64,000 bases of DNA from Actinomycetota bacterium (GTDB lineage: Bacteria > Actinomycetota > Actinomycetes > S36-B12), in NCBI GenBank assembly GCA_016870515.1, contig VGBL01000007.1, positions 1 through 64,000 on the forward strand. Reading direction: 5' to 3'. Under the pieces are notes generated by a model. That model made no database searches. It was not told the origin of the DNA and saw only the letters and a list, made by a program, of their open reading frames with translations. Made by a program: the position numbers and the translations under genes. This document shows, piece after piece, positions 1 to 9,309 of this stretch; the stretch's first letter is position 1, and each line of letters begins with the position of its first letter.

Positions 1-143
1 ATGTTGGTGCCCGCCGGCAGCCACGCGTGACCTGCCGCCGACTCCGCGCGCAGGAAGTCGCCGAGCCAGGCCAGCGTCTCCCGCTCGGGGTCCAGGACCG
101 GCACCCACGTGGGGTGCACGAGTTCCTCGAGCGCTTGCGCCAT
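1..143 (-). CDS. ung: Uracil-DNA glycosylase, N-terminal part (runs off the left edge)
   Basis: Reading the minus strand from the ATG at 143-141 gives 47 residues before the window ends. They fit the start of actinobacterial family 1 uracil-DNA glycosylases: an early HPTW, a middle GDFLRAE, then AAGHAWLPAG, which in the family comes just before the first catalytic-core strands. The active-site motifs (water-activating Asp, His loop) would lie outside the window, so catalytic integrity cannot be judged. The enzyme removes uracil from DNA in base excision repair. The gene is divergent from the decayed transporter at 189-703, with 45 bases between. The reading frame is open to the edge; identification rests on the N-terminal signature only. 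Confidence 0.72.
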   Translation of the reverse strand, partial: MAQALEELVHPTWVPVLDPERETLAWLGDFLRAESAAGHAWLPAGTN

Positions 144-188
144 GCGGTGACGCTAGAGCCCGCACACCCCTTGGATACGGTCGGGGGC

Positions 189-703
189 GTGACGGCCGGT
201 GACCTGCGTCGAAGCCCCGCGTGGTTCGGCTCCGTCATGGGCACCGTCGCGCTCGCGCTCGGCTTCTCAACCGAGGCGTGGTTCGCGTCGTGGTTCACGC
301 CCGTCGCCCACGTGCGGCTCGCGCTGGCCTCGGTGATGGGGCTGTCGCTGCTGAAGATGCTGCAGGCAGGGGGCGAGACCGGCGTGATCGACGAGTCCCT
401 CATCGGGATCGGCGAGGTCGCCAGCGCCATGGGCATCGGCCTGGGCTCTGGTGGAGCCTGTTCGCCATCGGCGACCTCCTGCGCGTACGCCGCTCCGGTG
501 GCGTGCCCTTCCACCCGGGCTGGTGGGGCTTCGTCTTCCCGATCGCCGCGCTGGAATTGTCGCTCATCGAGTTGGGCACGCAGATGGACAGCGCGGTCAT
601 CGAAGGTGCGGGCCTGGTCGGTTTTGCGATCCTGATCGTGGTGTGGGCCTACGTCGCCGTCCGCACCTGCGCCGCGGTGCTCCGCTCGCGGACCCCTGCG
701 TAG
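189..703 (+). pseudogene. Decayed TDT-family (TehA / C4-dicarboxylate type) transporter remnant
   Basis: From GTG 189 the reading begins RRSPAWFGSVMGTVALALG, the first-helix signature of tellurite-resistance/dicarboxylate (TDT) transporters. The C-terminal part is in another frame: LWWSLFAIGDLL, then PFHPGWWGFVFPIAALELS and a last helix with WAYVAVRT, ending at 703, which is the family's C-terminal signature. A one-base deletion near 450 (ggcctgggc followed by tctgg) accounts for the frame change. Even when repaired the product would be about 170 residues, against more than 300 in the family, so helices from the middle are also missing. Both an internal deletion and a frameshift make this a pseudogene; the frameshift alone could be an assembly error, the deletion less easily. 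Confidence 0.7.
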
Positions 704-712
704 GCTGCCGAC

Positions 713-1834
713 ATGGGCCATGACCTGCCGCCGTGGGCGCCCCTGCGCCTGGGCGGCGAGCCGCTGCCCATGGTGGGGCCGGTCCGGCTCTACATCTGCG
801 GCGTGACGCCCTACGACGTCACGCACCTCGGGCACGCCGCGACCTTCGTGTGGGTCGATGCTCTCGTGCGCACCCTTCGTGCGACCAACATGCAGCCCCT
901 GGTCACCCGCAACGTCACCGACGTAGATGACGTGCTGACCGAGGCTGCGCGCCGCGCTGGCGCCCCCTACGACGAATACGCCGCCATCCACCAATACGCG
1001 TTCGACCACGACATGTCCGAGCTCGGCGTCCGGCGGCCCGATCACGAGCCGCGGGCCCACCAGCACATCGGCGACGTCATCCGCCTTGCCCAGGCGCTCC
1101 TCGACCACGGCGCGGCCTACGAGGTGGCGGGCACGGTCTACTTCAAAGGCGCGGCGGTGCCCGCGTCGGCGGGAGTCGACGAGCCGTCGGCGCGCAAGCA
1201 ACTCGTCGAGTTCGGCGAGCAGCCCGATGACCCGGCCAAGGAGAGCCCCTACGACGTGCCGGTGTGGCGCGCCTCGGCCGGCAGCGATCCCGCATGGCCG
1301 AGCCCGTGGGGCCCAGGGCGCCCGGGCTGGCACGCCGAGTGCACGGCGATGGTGCTGTCGCACTACGGGTCGAGCCTCGACATCCATGCGGGCGGCGCCG
1401 ACCTCGCCTTCCCGCACCATGCCTACGAGTCGGCGCAGGCCGAGGCCGCGACCGGTGTCGCGCCGTTCGCGCGCGCATGGATGCGCATCGGCACCGTGCG
1501 CATCGGCGGGGAGAAGATGGCGAAGTCGACGGGCAACCTCGTGCTCGTCGCCGACCTGCTGAAGGAGCACCGGCCCGGTGCGCTGCGCCTGATGATCCTC
1601 GACCGGCCCTGGTCCGACGCGTGGGACTACGCCCCCGAGACGCTCGCGGCAGCCGAGAGGCAACTCGATTCACTCCACGCGGCTGCAGGCCGGCTCGGCG
1701 ACAGCGAGGCCGCTGAGCGCGAGGTGCTCGCGCGGCTGCTCGACGACGTCGACGTGCCGGGAGCACTCGCCGTTGCGCTGGAGTCCGGCGGTCGCCCGGC
1801 GCGGGTTCTCGTCCAGGTCCTCGGCCTGTCGTAG
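713..1834 (+). CDS. mshC: L-cysteine:1D-myo-inosityl 2-amino-2-deoxy-alpha-D-glucopyranoside ligase (mycothiol ligase)
   Basis: MshC joins cysteine to GlcN-inositol with ATP, the penultimate step of mycothiol synthesis in the cytoplasm. The 373-residue protein has a class I tRNA-synthetase-like fold: zinc-ligand Cys29 in YICGVTPYD, the HIGH-type motif HLGH (38-41), the run VTRNVTDVDD, a second zinc region around GWHAECTAM, HAGGADLAFPHH, and the KMSKS loop as GEKMAKSTGN near residue 268. It lacks the DALR and anticodon-binding domains of CysS (about 460 residues or more), and TPYDVTHLGHAAT matches MshC better than CysS. It is somewhat shorter than the roughly 410 residues usual for MshC. ATG 713 was chosen because it is the first start before the conserved core. 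The neighbours on both sides are pseudogenes, so no operon is apparent. Confidence 0.86.
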   Translation: MGHDLPPWAPLRLGGEPLPMVGPVRLYICGVTPYDVTHLGHAATFVWVDALVRTLRATNMQPLVTRNVTDVDDVLTEAARRAGAPYDEYAAIHQYAFDHDMSELGVRRPDHEPRAHQHIGDVIRLAQALLDHGAAYEVAGTVYFKGAAVPASAGVDEPSARKQLVEFGEQPDDPAKESPYDVPVWRASAGSDPAWPSPWGPGRPGWHAECTAMVLSHYGSSLDIHAGGADLAFPHHAYESAQAEAATGVAPFARAWMRIGTVRIGGEKMAKSTGNLVLVADLLKEHRPGALRLMILDRPWSDAWDYAPETLAAAERQLDSLHAAAGRLGDSEAAEREVLARLLDDVDVPGALAVALESGGRPARVLVQVLGLS

Positions 1835-1836
1835 CA

Positions 1837-2007
1837 ATGGCACGCATACCGGGGGAGGACCGCGGCGCGGAGATCCTGCAGACGGCCTCCGAGCTCCTCG
1901 CCCGCAATGGATTCCACGGCGTGTCCATGGACGAGCTCGGCGTGGCCACGGGGGTCAGTGGCCCCGCGCTCTGCCGCTACGTCGCCGGCAAGGGAGCCAT
2001 CCTGTAG
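1837..2007 (+). pseudogene. TetR-family regulator, N-terminal HTH remnant
   Basis: Two bases after mshC an ATG opens a 56-residue reading: ILQTASELLARNGFHGVSMD, then ATGVSGPALCRYVAGKGAIL and a TAG stop. This is the TetR DNA-binding domain (recognition helix VSGPALYRHF-like) up to the residue where the ligand-binding domain normally begins, so at least 130 residues are missing. The usual Tyr of the recognition helix is Cys. The immediately following DNA is a fragment of an unrelated gene (acyl-CoA dehydrogenase), so this looks like one side of a deletion junction and not an intact small regulator. Confidence 0.65.
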
Positions 2008-2019
2008 GCGATGCCGTGC

Positions 2020-2195
2020 CCGTGGCCGCCATCGAGGCGGGCGCCGTGGTCGCCATCACTGGCGAAACGCCGGAGGAGGAGAGGGAACTGTCGACCATCA
2101 TCGTCCCGGCGGGCACGCCCGGGCTCACGGTCTGTAAGCCGGACGCAGTCAAGGGGCGGCGCACGCTCATCGCGCGCGAACTCGGCCTCGGCTAA
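2020..2195 (+). pseudogene. Acyl-CoA dehydrogenase middle-domain fragment
   Basis: In the frame that stops at 2195 the reading VVAITGETPEEERELSTII continues into VPAGTPGLTV. That matches the beta-domain of acyl-CoA dehydrogenases, where a strand ending in IVP is followed by TPGxTV. The flanking N-terminal FAD/substrate domain and the C-terminal helical domain with the catalytic Glu are absent. No start codon fits. TetR regulators next to acyl-CoA carboxylase and acyl-CoA dehydrogenase genes are a common actinobacterial arrangement, so this fragment and the TetR stub at 1837-2007 may be the two ends of a deleted acyl-CoA catabolic operon; that link is inference. Its last 29 bases overlap the 3' end of the PfkB gene on the other strand. 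Confidence 0.5.
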
Positions 2196-3000
2196 CTGAG
2201 CCGACCGCCGCGATGCCTTTAAGTGCCGCCGCCTCGAGATCGGCACCTCGCAGTCTCGCCGCCAGCCAGCCGCCAGCAAATCGGTCACCGGCCCCGAGAG
2301 ATGCGACGTCGACCTGGGGCACCGCGGTCGTGATGAGCGTGGACCCCTGGCGGGTGATGACCGGGCGATCCTGGTCATGGGCCACGGTGATGGCTGCTGG
2401 AGACATCAGGTGGCCGGACACGGCGGAGATCTCATCGGGGCGACCGAGTACGACGCCCAGGGGTGGCAGGCGTGACAGCCAGGGTGCGCTCGACTCGCAC
2501 TTCGACGGCCTAGGCGGCTCCAGGCTGATGGGAATGCCGCGCTCCGCGGCGACTGACGCCAGGCTGACGATCGCATCACCGGCCACGGCGTCGAGGACGA
2601 ACCCATCGATGTGCAGCAGCGCCACGTCACGAAGTGCCGCGTCGTGATCCAGAGCCTTGGGGTGCAGGTAGCCGCCACCCCCGAACGACACGATCACGCG
2701 GTCGTCCGCGTGGACGAGAACAGTTGATCGCGACGGATCCGGCAGTGCAATGAGTCGATCGGCAATGTCTTCGTCGGTGAAGGTAGCCCGCAGCCGACTG
2801 GAGTCGAGGTCGTCGCCGCACCACCCGGTGACCGTGACCGCCGCTCCAGCCGCGCTGGCGGCGCGAGCGGTGTGCCAGACCTGGCCACCACCGTGGATGC
2901 TGCGGCTCAGCGCGCGCTGGTTGCTGCCCGGCGTGAGTGGGTTAGCGCAGTCGAGGACGTCATCGACGACGAGCTTGCCCGCGATCAGCAGACGGGCCAT
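2167..3000 (-). CDS. PfkB-family carbohydrate/nucleoside kinase
   Basis: The 277-residue protein has the ribokinase/PfkB signatures: an N-terminal strand LLIAGKLVVDDVL, a substrate-binding HGGGQVWHTARAASAAGA near 37-54 and the C-terminal DVASLGAGDRFAGGWL, in which GAGDRF holds the catalytic base Asp and the anion hole. It should phosphorylate a sugar, nucleoside or similar hydroxyl compound with ATP in the cytoplasm; the substrate cannot be named. GGGQV replaces the commoner GGxxxN, suggesting an atypical ligand. The ATG at 3000 lies 6 bases after the bioY stop, so the two are probably co-transcribed. The C-terminus is short after the GAGD motif but within family range. Confidence 0.8.
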   Translation of the reverse strand: MARLLIAGKLVVDDVLDCANPLTPGSNQRALSRSIHGGGQVWHTARAASAAGAAVTVTGWCGDDLDSSRLRATFTDEDIADRLIALPDPSRSTVLVHADDRVIVSFGGGGYLHPKALDHDAALRDVALLHIDGFVLDAVAGDAIVSLASVAAERGIPISLEPPRPSKCESSAPWLSRLPPLGVVLGRPDEISAVSGHLMSPAAITVAHDQDRPVITRQGSTLITTAVPQVDVASLGAGDRFAGGWLAARLRGADLEAAALKGIAAVGSVSRGRVRAR

Positions 3001-3006
3001 CGAGGG

Positions 3007-3606
3007 TCAGTCGAGCAGTCCGGCCCTGCGCAGGCCGGTCCAGGCCAGGGGCAGGAGCCCCGCGGCGAGTGCGATCTTCACCAGGTCTCCCACGACGAAG
3101 GGGACGACACCAAGCTCAAGTGCCATGACCCAGGTGGAGTCGATCGCGAACTTCAGCCAAGTCACGCCCACGGCATAGATGACGAGGTTTCCAATGATCA
3201 TGAGTGCCGCGGTGGGCCAGACGGTGCGCGTGGCACCGTTTTCGGCGATCCGGCCGACGAGGCCGGCTGCGGCGATGAAGCCGAGAATGTAGCCGAAACT
3301 CGGCATCGCGAAGCCGCTTGAACCCTCGGCGAACCACGGCATTCCGGCGATGCCGGCCAGGGCGTAGAGGCTCATCGACAGCACGCCGCGCAGGGGACCG
3401 AGTGCGGCACCGGCCAGGAGTACGGCAAAAGTTTGCAGGGTCAGCGGCACCGGGGTGAACGGCAGGGGAACGGCGACCTGGGCGCAAAGACCGACGAAGG
3501 CGGCACCGCCGATGACCAGGATGGCCTGCCGGGCCAGGGTGCTGGCCCAGGTGTGCGCGCGGGCGCTCCAGACGTCGGCCAGGACGGCGGGCTGGGCGAT
3601 GGCCAT
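3007..3606 (-). CDS. bioY: Biotin ECF transporter substrate-binding S component BioY
   Basis: BioY is the membrane S component that captures biotin. The 199-residue protein has about six hydrophobic segments and the family signature VPLPFTPVPLTLQTFAVLLA (residues about 46-65), LGPLRGVLSMSLYALAG and GYILGFIAAA. A strong ribosome site (GGAGG, 3611-3615) precedes ATG 3606. No EcfA or EcfT partner lies beside it, so it either uses a shared energizing module encoded elsewhere or works alone, as reported for some solitary BioY proteins. The biotin it supplies would serve the biotin-dependent acyl-CoA carboxylase whose beta subunit is at 5.4-6.8 kb. It is divergent from the DUF3145 gene; I saw no convincing repressor operator in the 185-base gap. 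Confidence 0.93.
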   Translation of the reverse strand: MAIAQPAVLADVWSARAHTWASTLARQAILVIGGAAFVGLCAQVAVPLPFTPVPLTLQTFAVLLAGAALGPLRGVLSMSLYALAGIAGMPWFAEGSSGFAMPSFGYILGFIAAAGLVGRIAENGATRTVWPTAALMIIGNLVIYAVGVTWLKFAIDSTWVMALELGVVPFVVGDLVKIALAAGLLPLAWTGLRRAGLLD

Positions 3607-3791
3607 GGAAACCTCCGGTGCTCTCGGCGTGTCGCGAGCCTATCTAATGTGGCATTCCACCCCCCTTACGGTCTAGGGTGAGGAAGCGCTACAGGTACGG
3701 CTGTGCCGGCCAAGAGCCCCAGAGGGCACGAGCACCGACCGCAGGGTGAGGACGCAGGGGAAGGCGAACCTCACCGAAGGAGGTTGGTGGT

Positions 3792-4331
3792 ATGTCTGCT
3801 CTTCCGCCATCTGCCATTGCGGCATCGACGGGGTCCGGTCGTGCCCGCGGCGTCGTGTTCGTCCATGCCGTGCCGCGTGCCCTGTGCCCCCATGTCGAGT
3901 GGGCGCTCACATCGCTGCTCGAGACCGACGTGCGCCTGTCGTGGCAGTCGCAGCCTGTCGCCCCTCCGGCCATGCGCGCCGAACTCGCGTGGGAGGGCCG
4001 CCCCGGACTGGGCTCACGCGTGGCCAGCGCGCTGAAGTCGATGCCCAGCCTGCTCTTTGAGGTCACCGAAGACCCCTCGCCCGGTCGCGAAGGCGAACGC
4101 TACGCCATGACCCCCACCCTGGGCCTGCACCGCGCGACGATCGGCGTGCACGGCGACATCCTCGTGTCGGAGGATCGCCTGCGCGCCGCCGTTGCCGGCG
4201 CCGCGGCCACCGGTGCCGAGCTCATCGACGGCATCGCCTACCTGCTGGGCACCGCCTGGGACACCGAACTGGAGCCGTATCGCATTGCCACCGACGACAC
4301 CCCCGTGCGGGTGCTCAACCACGTGATCTGA
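3792..4331 (+). CDS. DUF3145 family protein
   Basis: The 179-residue protein carries the actinobacterial DUF3145 pattern throughout: RGVVFVHAVPRALCPHVEWA (about 19-38), a WQ-containing strand followed by AELAWEGRPG, FEVTEDPSPGREGERYAMTP, GVHGDILVSEDRLR, and the C-terminal LLGTAWDTELEPYR then VRVLNHVI. There are no membrane segments or catalytic motifs, so it is probably a soluble protein; the function is unknown to me. An AAGGAGG ribosome site just upstream fixes ATG 3792. As I recall, in many actinobacteria this family sits beside the fab/accD6 genes, and here it is about 1.1 kb from the accD end of that operon with the methyltransferase gene between. A role in malonyl-CoA or fatty-acid metabolism would be inference from position only. 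Confidence 0.9.
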   Translation: MSALPPSAIAASTGSGRARGVVFVHAVPRALCPHVEWALTSLLETDVRLSWQSQPVAPPAMRAELAWEGRPGLGSRVASALKSMPSLLFEVTEDPSPGREGERYAMTPTLGLHRATIGVHGDILVSEDRLRAAVAGAAATGAELIDGIAYLLGTAWDTELEPYRIATDDTPVRVLNHVI

Positions 4332-4429
4332 CGCCGCTCACTCCGCGAATGTGCGGTAACGCGCACAAGAGGCGGCGATAACGGGTCCGATAGCGCACAC
4401 GCGACGGCATCGCGCGCCGATGGTGTCGG

Positions 4430-5311
4430 TCAGCTGGCGAGCGCGATGCGCATGGCGTCGATGTGCGCGGGGGTCGATCCGCAACAGGCACCGATGATGT
4501 CGATGCCAAGTTCGCGCATCTCGACGGCATACGCGGCCATCTCCTGGGGCGTGCCGTCGAACTCGAAGCAGTCACCCACGAGCTTGGGGAGCCCGGCATT
4601 GGACTGGACGATGAGGTGTAAACCGTCGACTCGTGCCTCAGCCAGCTGCGCCGCGATGATGCGCATCTCGTCGAGACCACGGCCGCAGTTGGCGCCCATG
4701 ATGTCGACGCCGAGACCGGCGAGCGTGGTCACCGCCAGGGCGGGGGAGACCCCCATCATCGTGCGCAGGTTGGTGTCGAAGCTCAAGGTGGTGATGATCG
4801 GCAGGCCGGGGGCCTCGGCCTTGGCAGCCATGACGGCGGCCTCGATCTCCGACAGGTCGCTCATGGTCTCGATGAGGATGGCGTCGGCCTCGGCCGCGAC
4901 GAGCCCGCGGATCTGCTCGGCGAAGAGCTCCTGCGCGCTCTCGGGCGTGAGGTCGCCTAATGGCTCCATGAGCTCACCTAACGGCCCGATGTCGCCGAGC
5001 ACGAACACCCCGGGATGGCGGTCGGCCACCCGGCGAGCGAGCGCGGCCGCCGCCTGATTGAGCTCGACGACGCGGTCTTCGAGGCCGTGCATCTGCAGGC
5101 GCGCACGCGTGCCGCCGAAGGTGTTGGTGGTGAGCAGGCGTGAGCCGGCCGCGGCGTATCCGTCGAGTATCCCCTCGACGACCTCGGCATGCTCGACGTT
5201 CCATAGCTCGGGCGCTCCACCCTCGGTGTTGCCGAGGTCCTGCAGCATCGTGCCCATGGCGCCGTCGCTGAGGATGGGCCCGTCGGCCAGGGCATCGAGG
5301 AGATTGCTCAT
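4430..5311 (-). CDS. Homocysteine S-methyltransferase family protein
   Basis: This 293-residue TIM-barrel protein has the zinc-thiolate signature of Pfam S-methyl_trans: Cys209 in GANCGRG and the pair Cys276-Cys277 in GACCGST. The N-terminal LSDGAMGTMLQDLG and TTNTFGG are also typical. It should move a methyl group from a methylated donor to homocysteine, giving methionine, in the cytoplasm. It corresponds to the first domain of MetH or to a stand-alone MmuM/BHMT-like enzyme; the folate- and cobalamin-binding domains are absent, so it is not a complete MetH. Its donor cannot be told from sequence. It lies 96 bases downstream of accD on the same strand and may be read through from the fatty-acid operon. 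Confidence 0.88.
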   Translation of the reverse strand: MSNLLDALADGPILSDGAMGTMLQDLGNTEGGAPELWNVEHAEVVEGILDGYAAAGSRLLTTNTFGGTRARLQMHGLEDRVVELNQAAAALARRVADRHPGVFVLGDIGPLGELMEPLGDLTPESAQELFAEQIRGLVAAEADAILIETMSDLSEIEAAVMAAKAEAPGLPIITTLSFDTNLRTMMGVSPALAVTTLAGLGVDIMGANCGRGLDEMRIIAAQLAEARVDGLHLIVQSNAGLPKLVGDCFEFDGTPQEMAAYAVEMRELGIDIIGACCGSTPAHIDAMRIALAS

Positions 5312-5407
5312 GGGCCGTATCCCATCACATGCAGGCGGCCGGCACCGACAGCGAGACGTGGATGGGTGACGCGTGCGTCAGTCGTGACGATCGTGACGGG
5401 ATGCGCC

Positions 5408-6804
5408 TCACAGTGGGATGTTGCCGTGTGCTCCGCGCACGCCGGGGGTGTCGAGCAGCACCTGGGCCGCGCGCGAGCGCGTGCGGTTGGGCGAAACGAC
5501 CTCGTCGACGACACCCATCTCGACCGCGCGGGCGATGCCACCGGAGATCACCTCGTGCTCGGCAGCGAGCTCCAGCTCGAGCTGCGCGCGGGCCTCCTCG
5601 TCGGATGCCTCGGCCAGTCGACGCCGGTGCAGCACCCGCACCGCGGCCACCGATCCCATGACGGCCACCTCGGCTCCCGGCCAGGCGAAGACGCGGGTGG
5701 CGCCGAGCGAAGCGGAGTTCATGGCCACGAAGGCCCCGCCGTAGGCCTTGCGCGTCACCACCGTGACCCGCGGCACAACGCACTCGGCGAAGGCGTGCAG
5801 CAGCTTGGCGCCGCGGCGTACGACACCGTCCCACTCCTGCCCGACGCCGGGGAGGTAGCCCGGCACGTCGACGAGCACGACCAGTGGCACGGCGAATGCG
5901 TCGCACATGCGCACGAAGCGAGACGCCTTCTCGGCGCTCGTCGCGTCGAGGCAGCCGCCGAGCCGCAGGGGGTTGTTGGCGACGACGCCGACCGTGCGGC
6001 CGCCCAGGCGCCCGAGCACGGTGACGATATTGGGCGCCCACTTGGGATGGAGTTCGATCGCGGTGCCCTCGTCGAGGAATCCGTCGACGAGGGGGTGCAC
6101 GTCGTAGGCGCGCTTCGACGACTCGGGCAGCAGGCTGCCGAGGTCGGTGTCGACCACGGCGTCGAGATCGAGCGAGCCCTGCCGGCCGAGCAGGTGGGCC
6201 AGGCGCCGCCCCTCGGCGAAGGCCTCGGTGTCGCTCTCGGCCACCACGTGCACGACGCCGCTGCGACGGCCGTGCGGGTCAGGACCGCCTAGGCGCAGCA
6301 TGTCGACCTGCTCGCCGGTGACCGACCTGATGACCTCAGGGCCGGTGACGAAGATGCGGCCCTCGGGGCCGAGGATGACGATGTCGGTGAGTGCGGGTCC
6401 GTATGCCGCGCCGCCGGCCGCGGGGCCGAGGACGATGGAGATCTGCGGGACCTTGCCGGAGATGCGTGTCATGGCCGCGAACACGCGGCCCACGCCGTCA
6501 AGGCTTGCCACTCCTTCGCGCAGGCGCGCGCCCCCGGAGTGCCAGATGCCGACGACGGGGCACGAGTCGGCGAAGGCACGGTCATAGGCGGCGACGATCG
6601 CGCGGCATCCGTCGCGGCCCATGGCACCGCCCTGCACGGTCGGGTCGGTGGCGAATGCGACGACCGGCGTGCCGTCGACGCGCCCCATGCCCACGAGCAC
6701 TCCGCGGTCGTCCTCGGGCGTGATCGTCTCGAAGGTGCCGGGATCGAAGAAGGCCATCAGGCGCACCCGGGGCGATCGTGGGTCGATCTGGGGCGCGTCA
6801 CCCA

Positions 6805-6808
<4 letters not shown>
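5408..6808 (-). CDS. accD: Acyl-CoA carboxylase beta (carboxyltransferase) subunit, AccD6-like
   Basis: The subunit moves CO2 from carboxybiotin to acetyl- or propionyl-CoA, making malonyl- or methylmalonyl-CoA. The 466-residue protein has both crotonase-fold halves: N-terminal oxyanion motif GGARLREG and GPAAGGAAYGPAL, and C-terminal DVPGYLPGVGQEW with GGAFVAMNS. There is no zinc-finger extension of the E. coli AccD type, so it is of the actinobacterial PccB/AccD class. Being last in the fab operon suggests an AccD6-like role in malonyl-CoA supply. It starts either at GTG 6808 (GTGA overlap with the fabF stop) or at ATG 6805 (TGATG), in both cases translationally coupled to fabF. The biotin carboxylase/BCCP alpha subunit is not in the window. 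Confidence 0.9.
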
Positions 6809-8019
<1,211 letters not shown>

Positions 8020-8022
8020 GGG

Positions 8023-8262
8023 TCAGGCGGTCGACTTTTCGATGTAGGCGACGGCGTCGCGGACGGTGCGGAGGTTCTTGACCTCGCTGTCTGGGATCTT
8101 AACGCCCCACTTATCCTCGGCCGCCATCACGACCTCGACCATGGACAGCGAGTCGATGTCGAGATCGTCAATGAATGACGCGTCGGGCTGGATGTCGGCG
8201 ACGGGTACTCCGGCGACTTCGTTGACGATGACGGCAAGGCCGTCGAGGATTTCCTGGCTCAT
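8023..8262 (-). CDS. acpP: Acyl carrier protein
   Basis: The 79-residue acidic helical protein carries growing acyl chains on a 4'-phosphopantetheine attached to Ser38 of DIDSLSMVE. The ATG at 8262 is preceded by a purine-rich AAAGGA-type site. It resembles AcpM-type proteins of actinobacteria but lacks the long C-terminal tail of mycobacterial AcpM. It sits between fabH and fabF, 42 bases after the fabH stop. Octanoyl-ACP made from it would also be the substrate of LipB at 43 kb. Confidence 0.96.
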   Translation of the reverse strand: MSQEILDGLAVIVNEVAGVPVADIQPDASFIDDLDIDSLSMVEVVMAAEDKWGVKIPDSEVKNLRTVRDAVAYIEKSTA

Positions 8263-8304
8263 CGTGCGTCCTTTCGGAGTGGGTACGGCGCGCGGGGCTC
8301 CACG

Positions 8305-9309
8305 CTAAGGCAAGGTGACGACCTGGGCCGCATAGGCCAGGCCGGCACCGAATCCAATGAGGAGGCCGGTGCCTCCGTGGGGGACCTCGCCGGTCGACAG
8401 CATGCGGTCCATCGCGATCGGGATGGACGCGGCCGAGGTGTTGCCAGTCGTCTCGATATCCCGGGCCACCGGGACCTGCGCGGGCAGCTTCAGCGCGCGG
8501 ATCATCGCGTCGGTGATGCGCATGTTGGCCTGGTGGGGGATGAACGCGTCGAGCTGGTCGGCAGTGACCCCTGCCCGATCAAGTGCCTCCTGCGCGGTGA
8601 CGGATCCGGTGGAGACGGCCCAGCGGAAGACCTGCTGGCCCTGCATGGAGAGCGTGGGGAAGCGAGAACTTCCGCTATCGCGGTAGTCGATGAGCGACTG
8701 CGTCATGCAGATGGCATCGTGCTGCGATCCATCCGATCCCCAGACGACGGGTCCGATAGCGGGCTCGTCGGACGGTCCGACGACGACTGCACCCGCGCCG
8801 TCGGCGAAGATGAACGCCGTGGCCCGGTCATCGAGGTCGATCCAGTCGGTGAGCTTCTCTACGCCCACCACGACGACGTAGGTTGCGCTACCGCCGCGCA
8901 CCATGTCTTGAGCCATGGCCAGGCCGTAGCAAAAGCCCGCGCACGCCGAGCTGATGTCGGTGGAGGCCGCATTGACAGCCCCCAGGCGATAGGCGACCTC
9001 GGATGCGGCTGACGGGGTCTGATAAGGGTGGGTCACGGTCGCGACCAGCACGAAGCCCACCTGATCGGGGGTTATGCCAGCACCGGCAAGCGCCTTCTCG
9101 GCCGCCGCAACCGACAAGTCGATGACTGTCTCATCTGGTGCGGCGTAGCGGCGCTCGACGATGCCGGAGCGCTCGCGGATCCACTCGTCGGTGGAGTCGA
9201 TGCGCTCGCACACCTCGGCGTTGGTGACGACACGCCCGGGTCGATAACTGCCCACCGACATGATGCGCGCGTAGGGCGCGCCGGAGTGCTGACTGATGTG
9301 AGCGGTCAT
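8305..9309 (-). CDS. fabH: Beta-ketoacyl-ACP synthase III
   Basis: FabH starts fatty-acid synthesis by condensing a short acyl-CoA with malonyl-ACP. From ATG 9309 the protein has 334 residues with Cys123 in SSACAGFCYGL, His in FIPHQANMRI and Asn in TTGNTSAAS, the complete catalytic triad. Upstream in-frame codons run into fabD and are ignored: ATG 9309 overlaps the fabD stop by four bases (ATGA), the arrangement used throughout this operon. Type III specificity (acetyl-CoA versus branched-chain starters) cannot be settled by eye. Confidence 0.95.
   Translation of the reverse strand: MTAHISQHSGAPYARIMSVGSYRPGRVVTNAEVCERIDSTDEWIRERSGIVERRYAAPDETVIDLSVAAAEKALAGAGITPDQVGFVLVATVTHPYQTPSAASEVAYRLGAVNAASTDISSACAGFCYGLAMAQDMVRGGSATYVVVVGVEKLTDWIDLDDRATAFIFADGAGAVVVGPSDEPAIGPVVWGSDGSQHDAICMTQSLIDYRDSGSSRFPTLSMQGQQVFRWAVSTGSVTAQEALDRAGVTADQLDAFIPHQANMRITDAMIRALKLPAQVPVARDIETTGNTSAASIPIAMDRMLSTGEVPHGGTGLLIGFGAGLAYAAQVVTLP

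Noticed and set aside
144..188. Gene between ung and the TDT remnant
   Set aside because: Only 45 bases; at most a promoter region.
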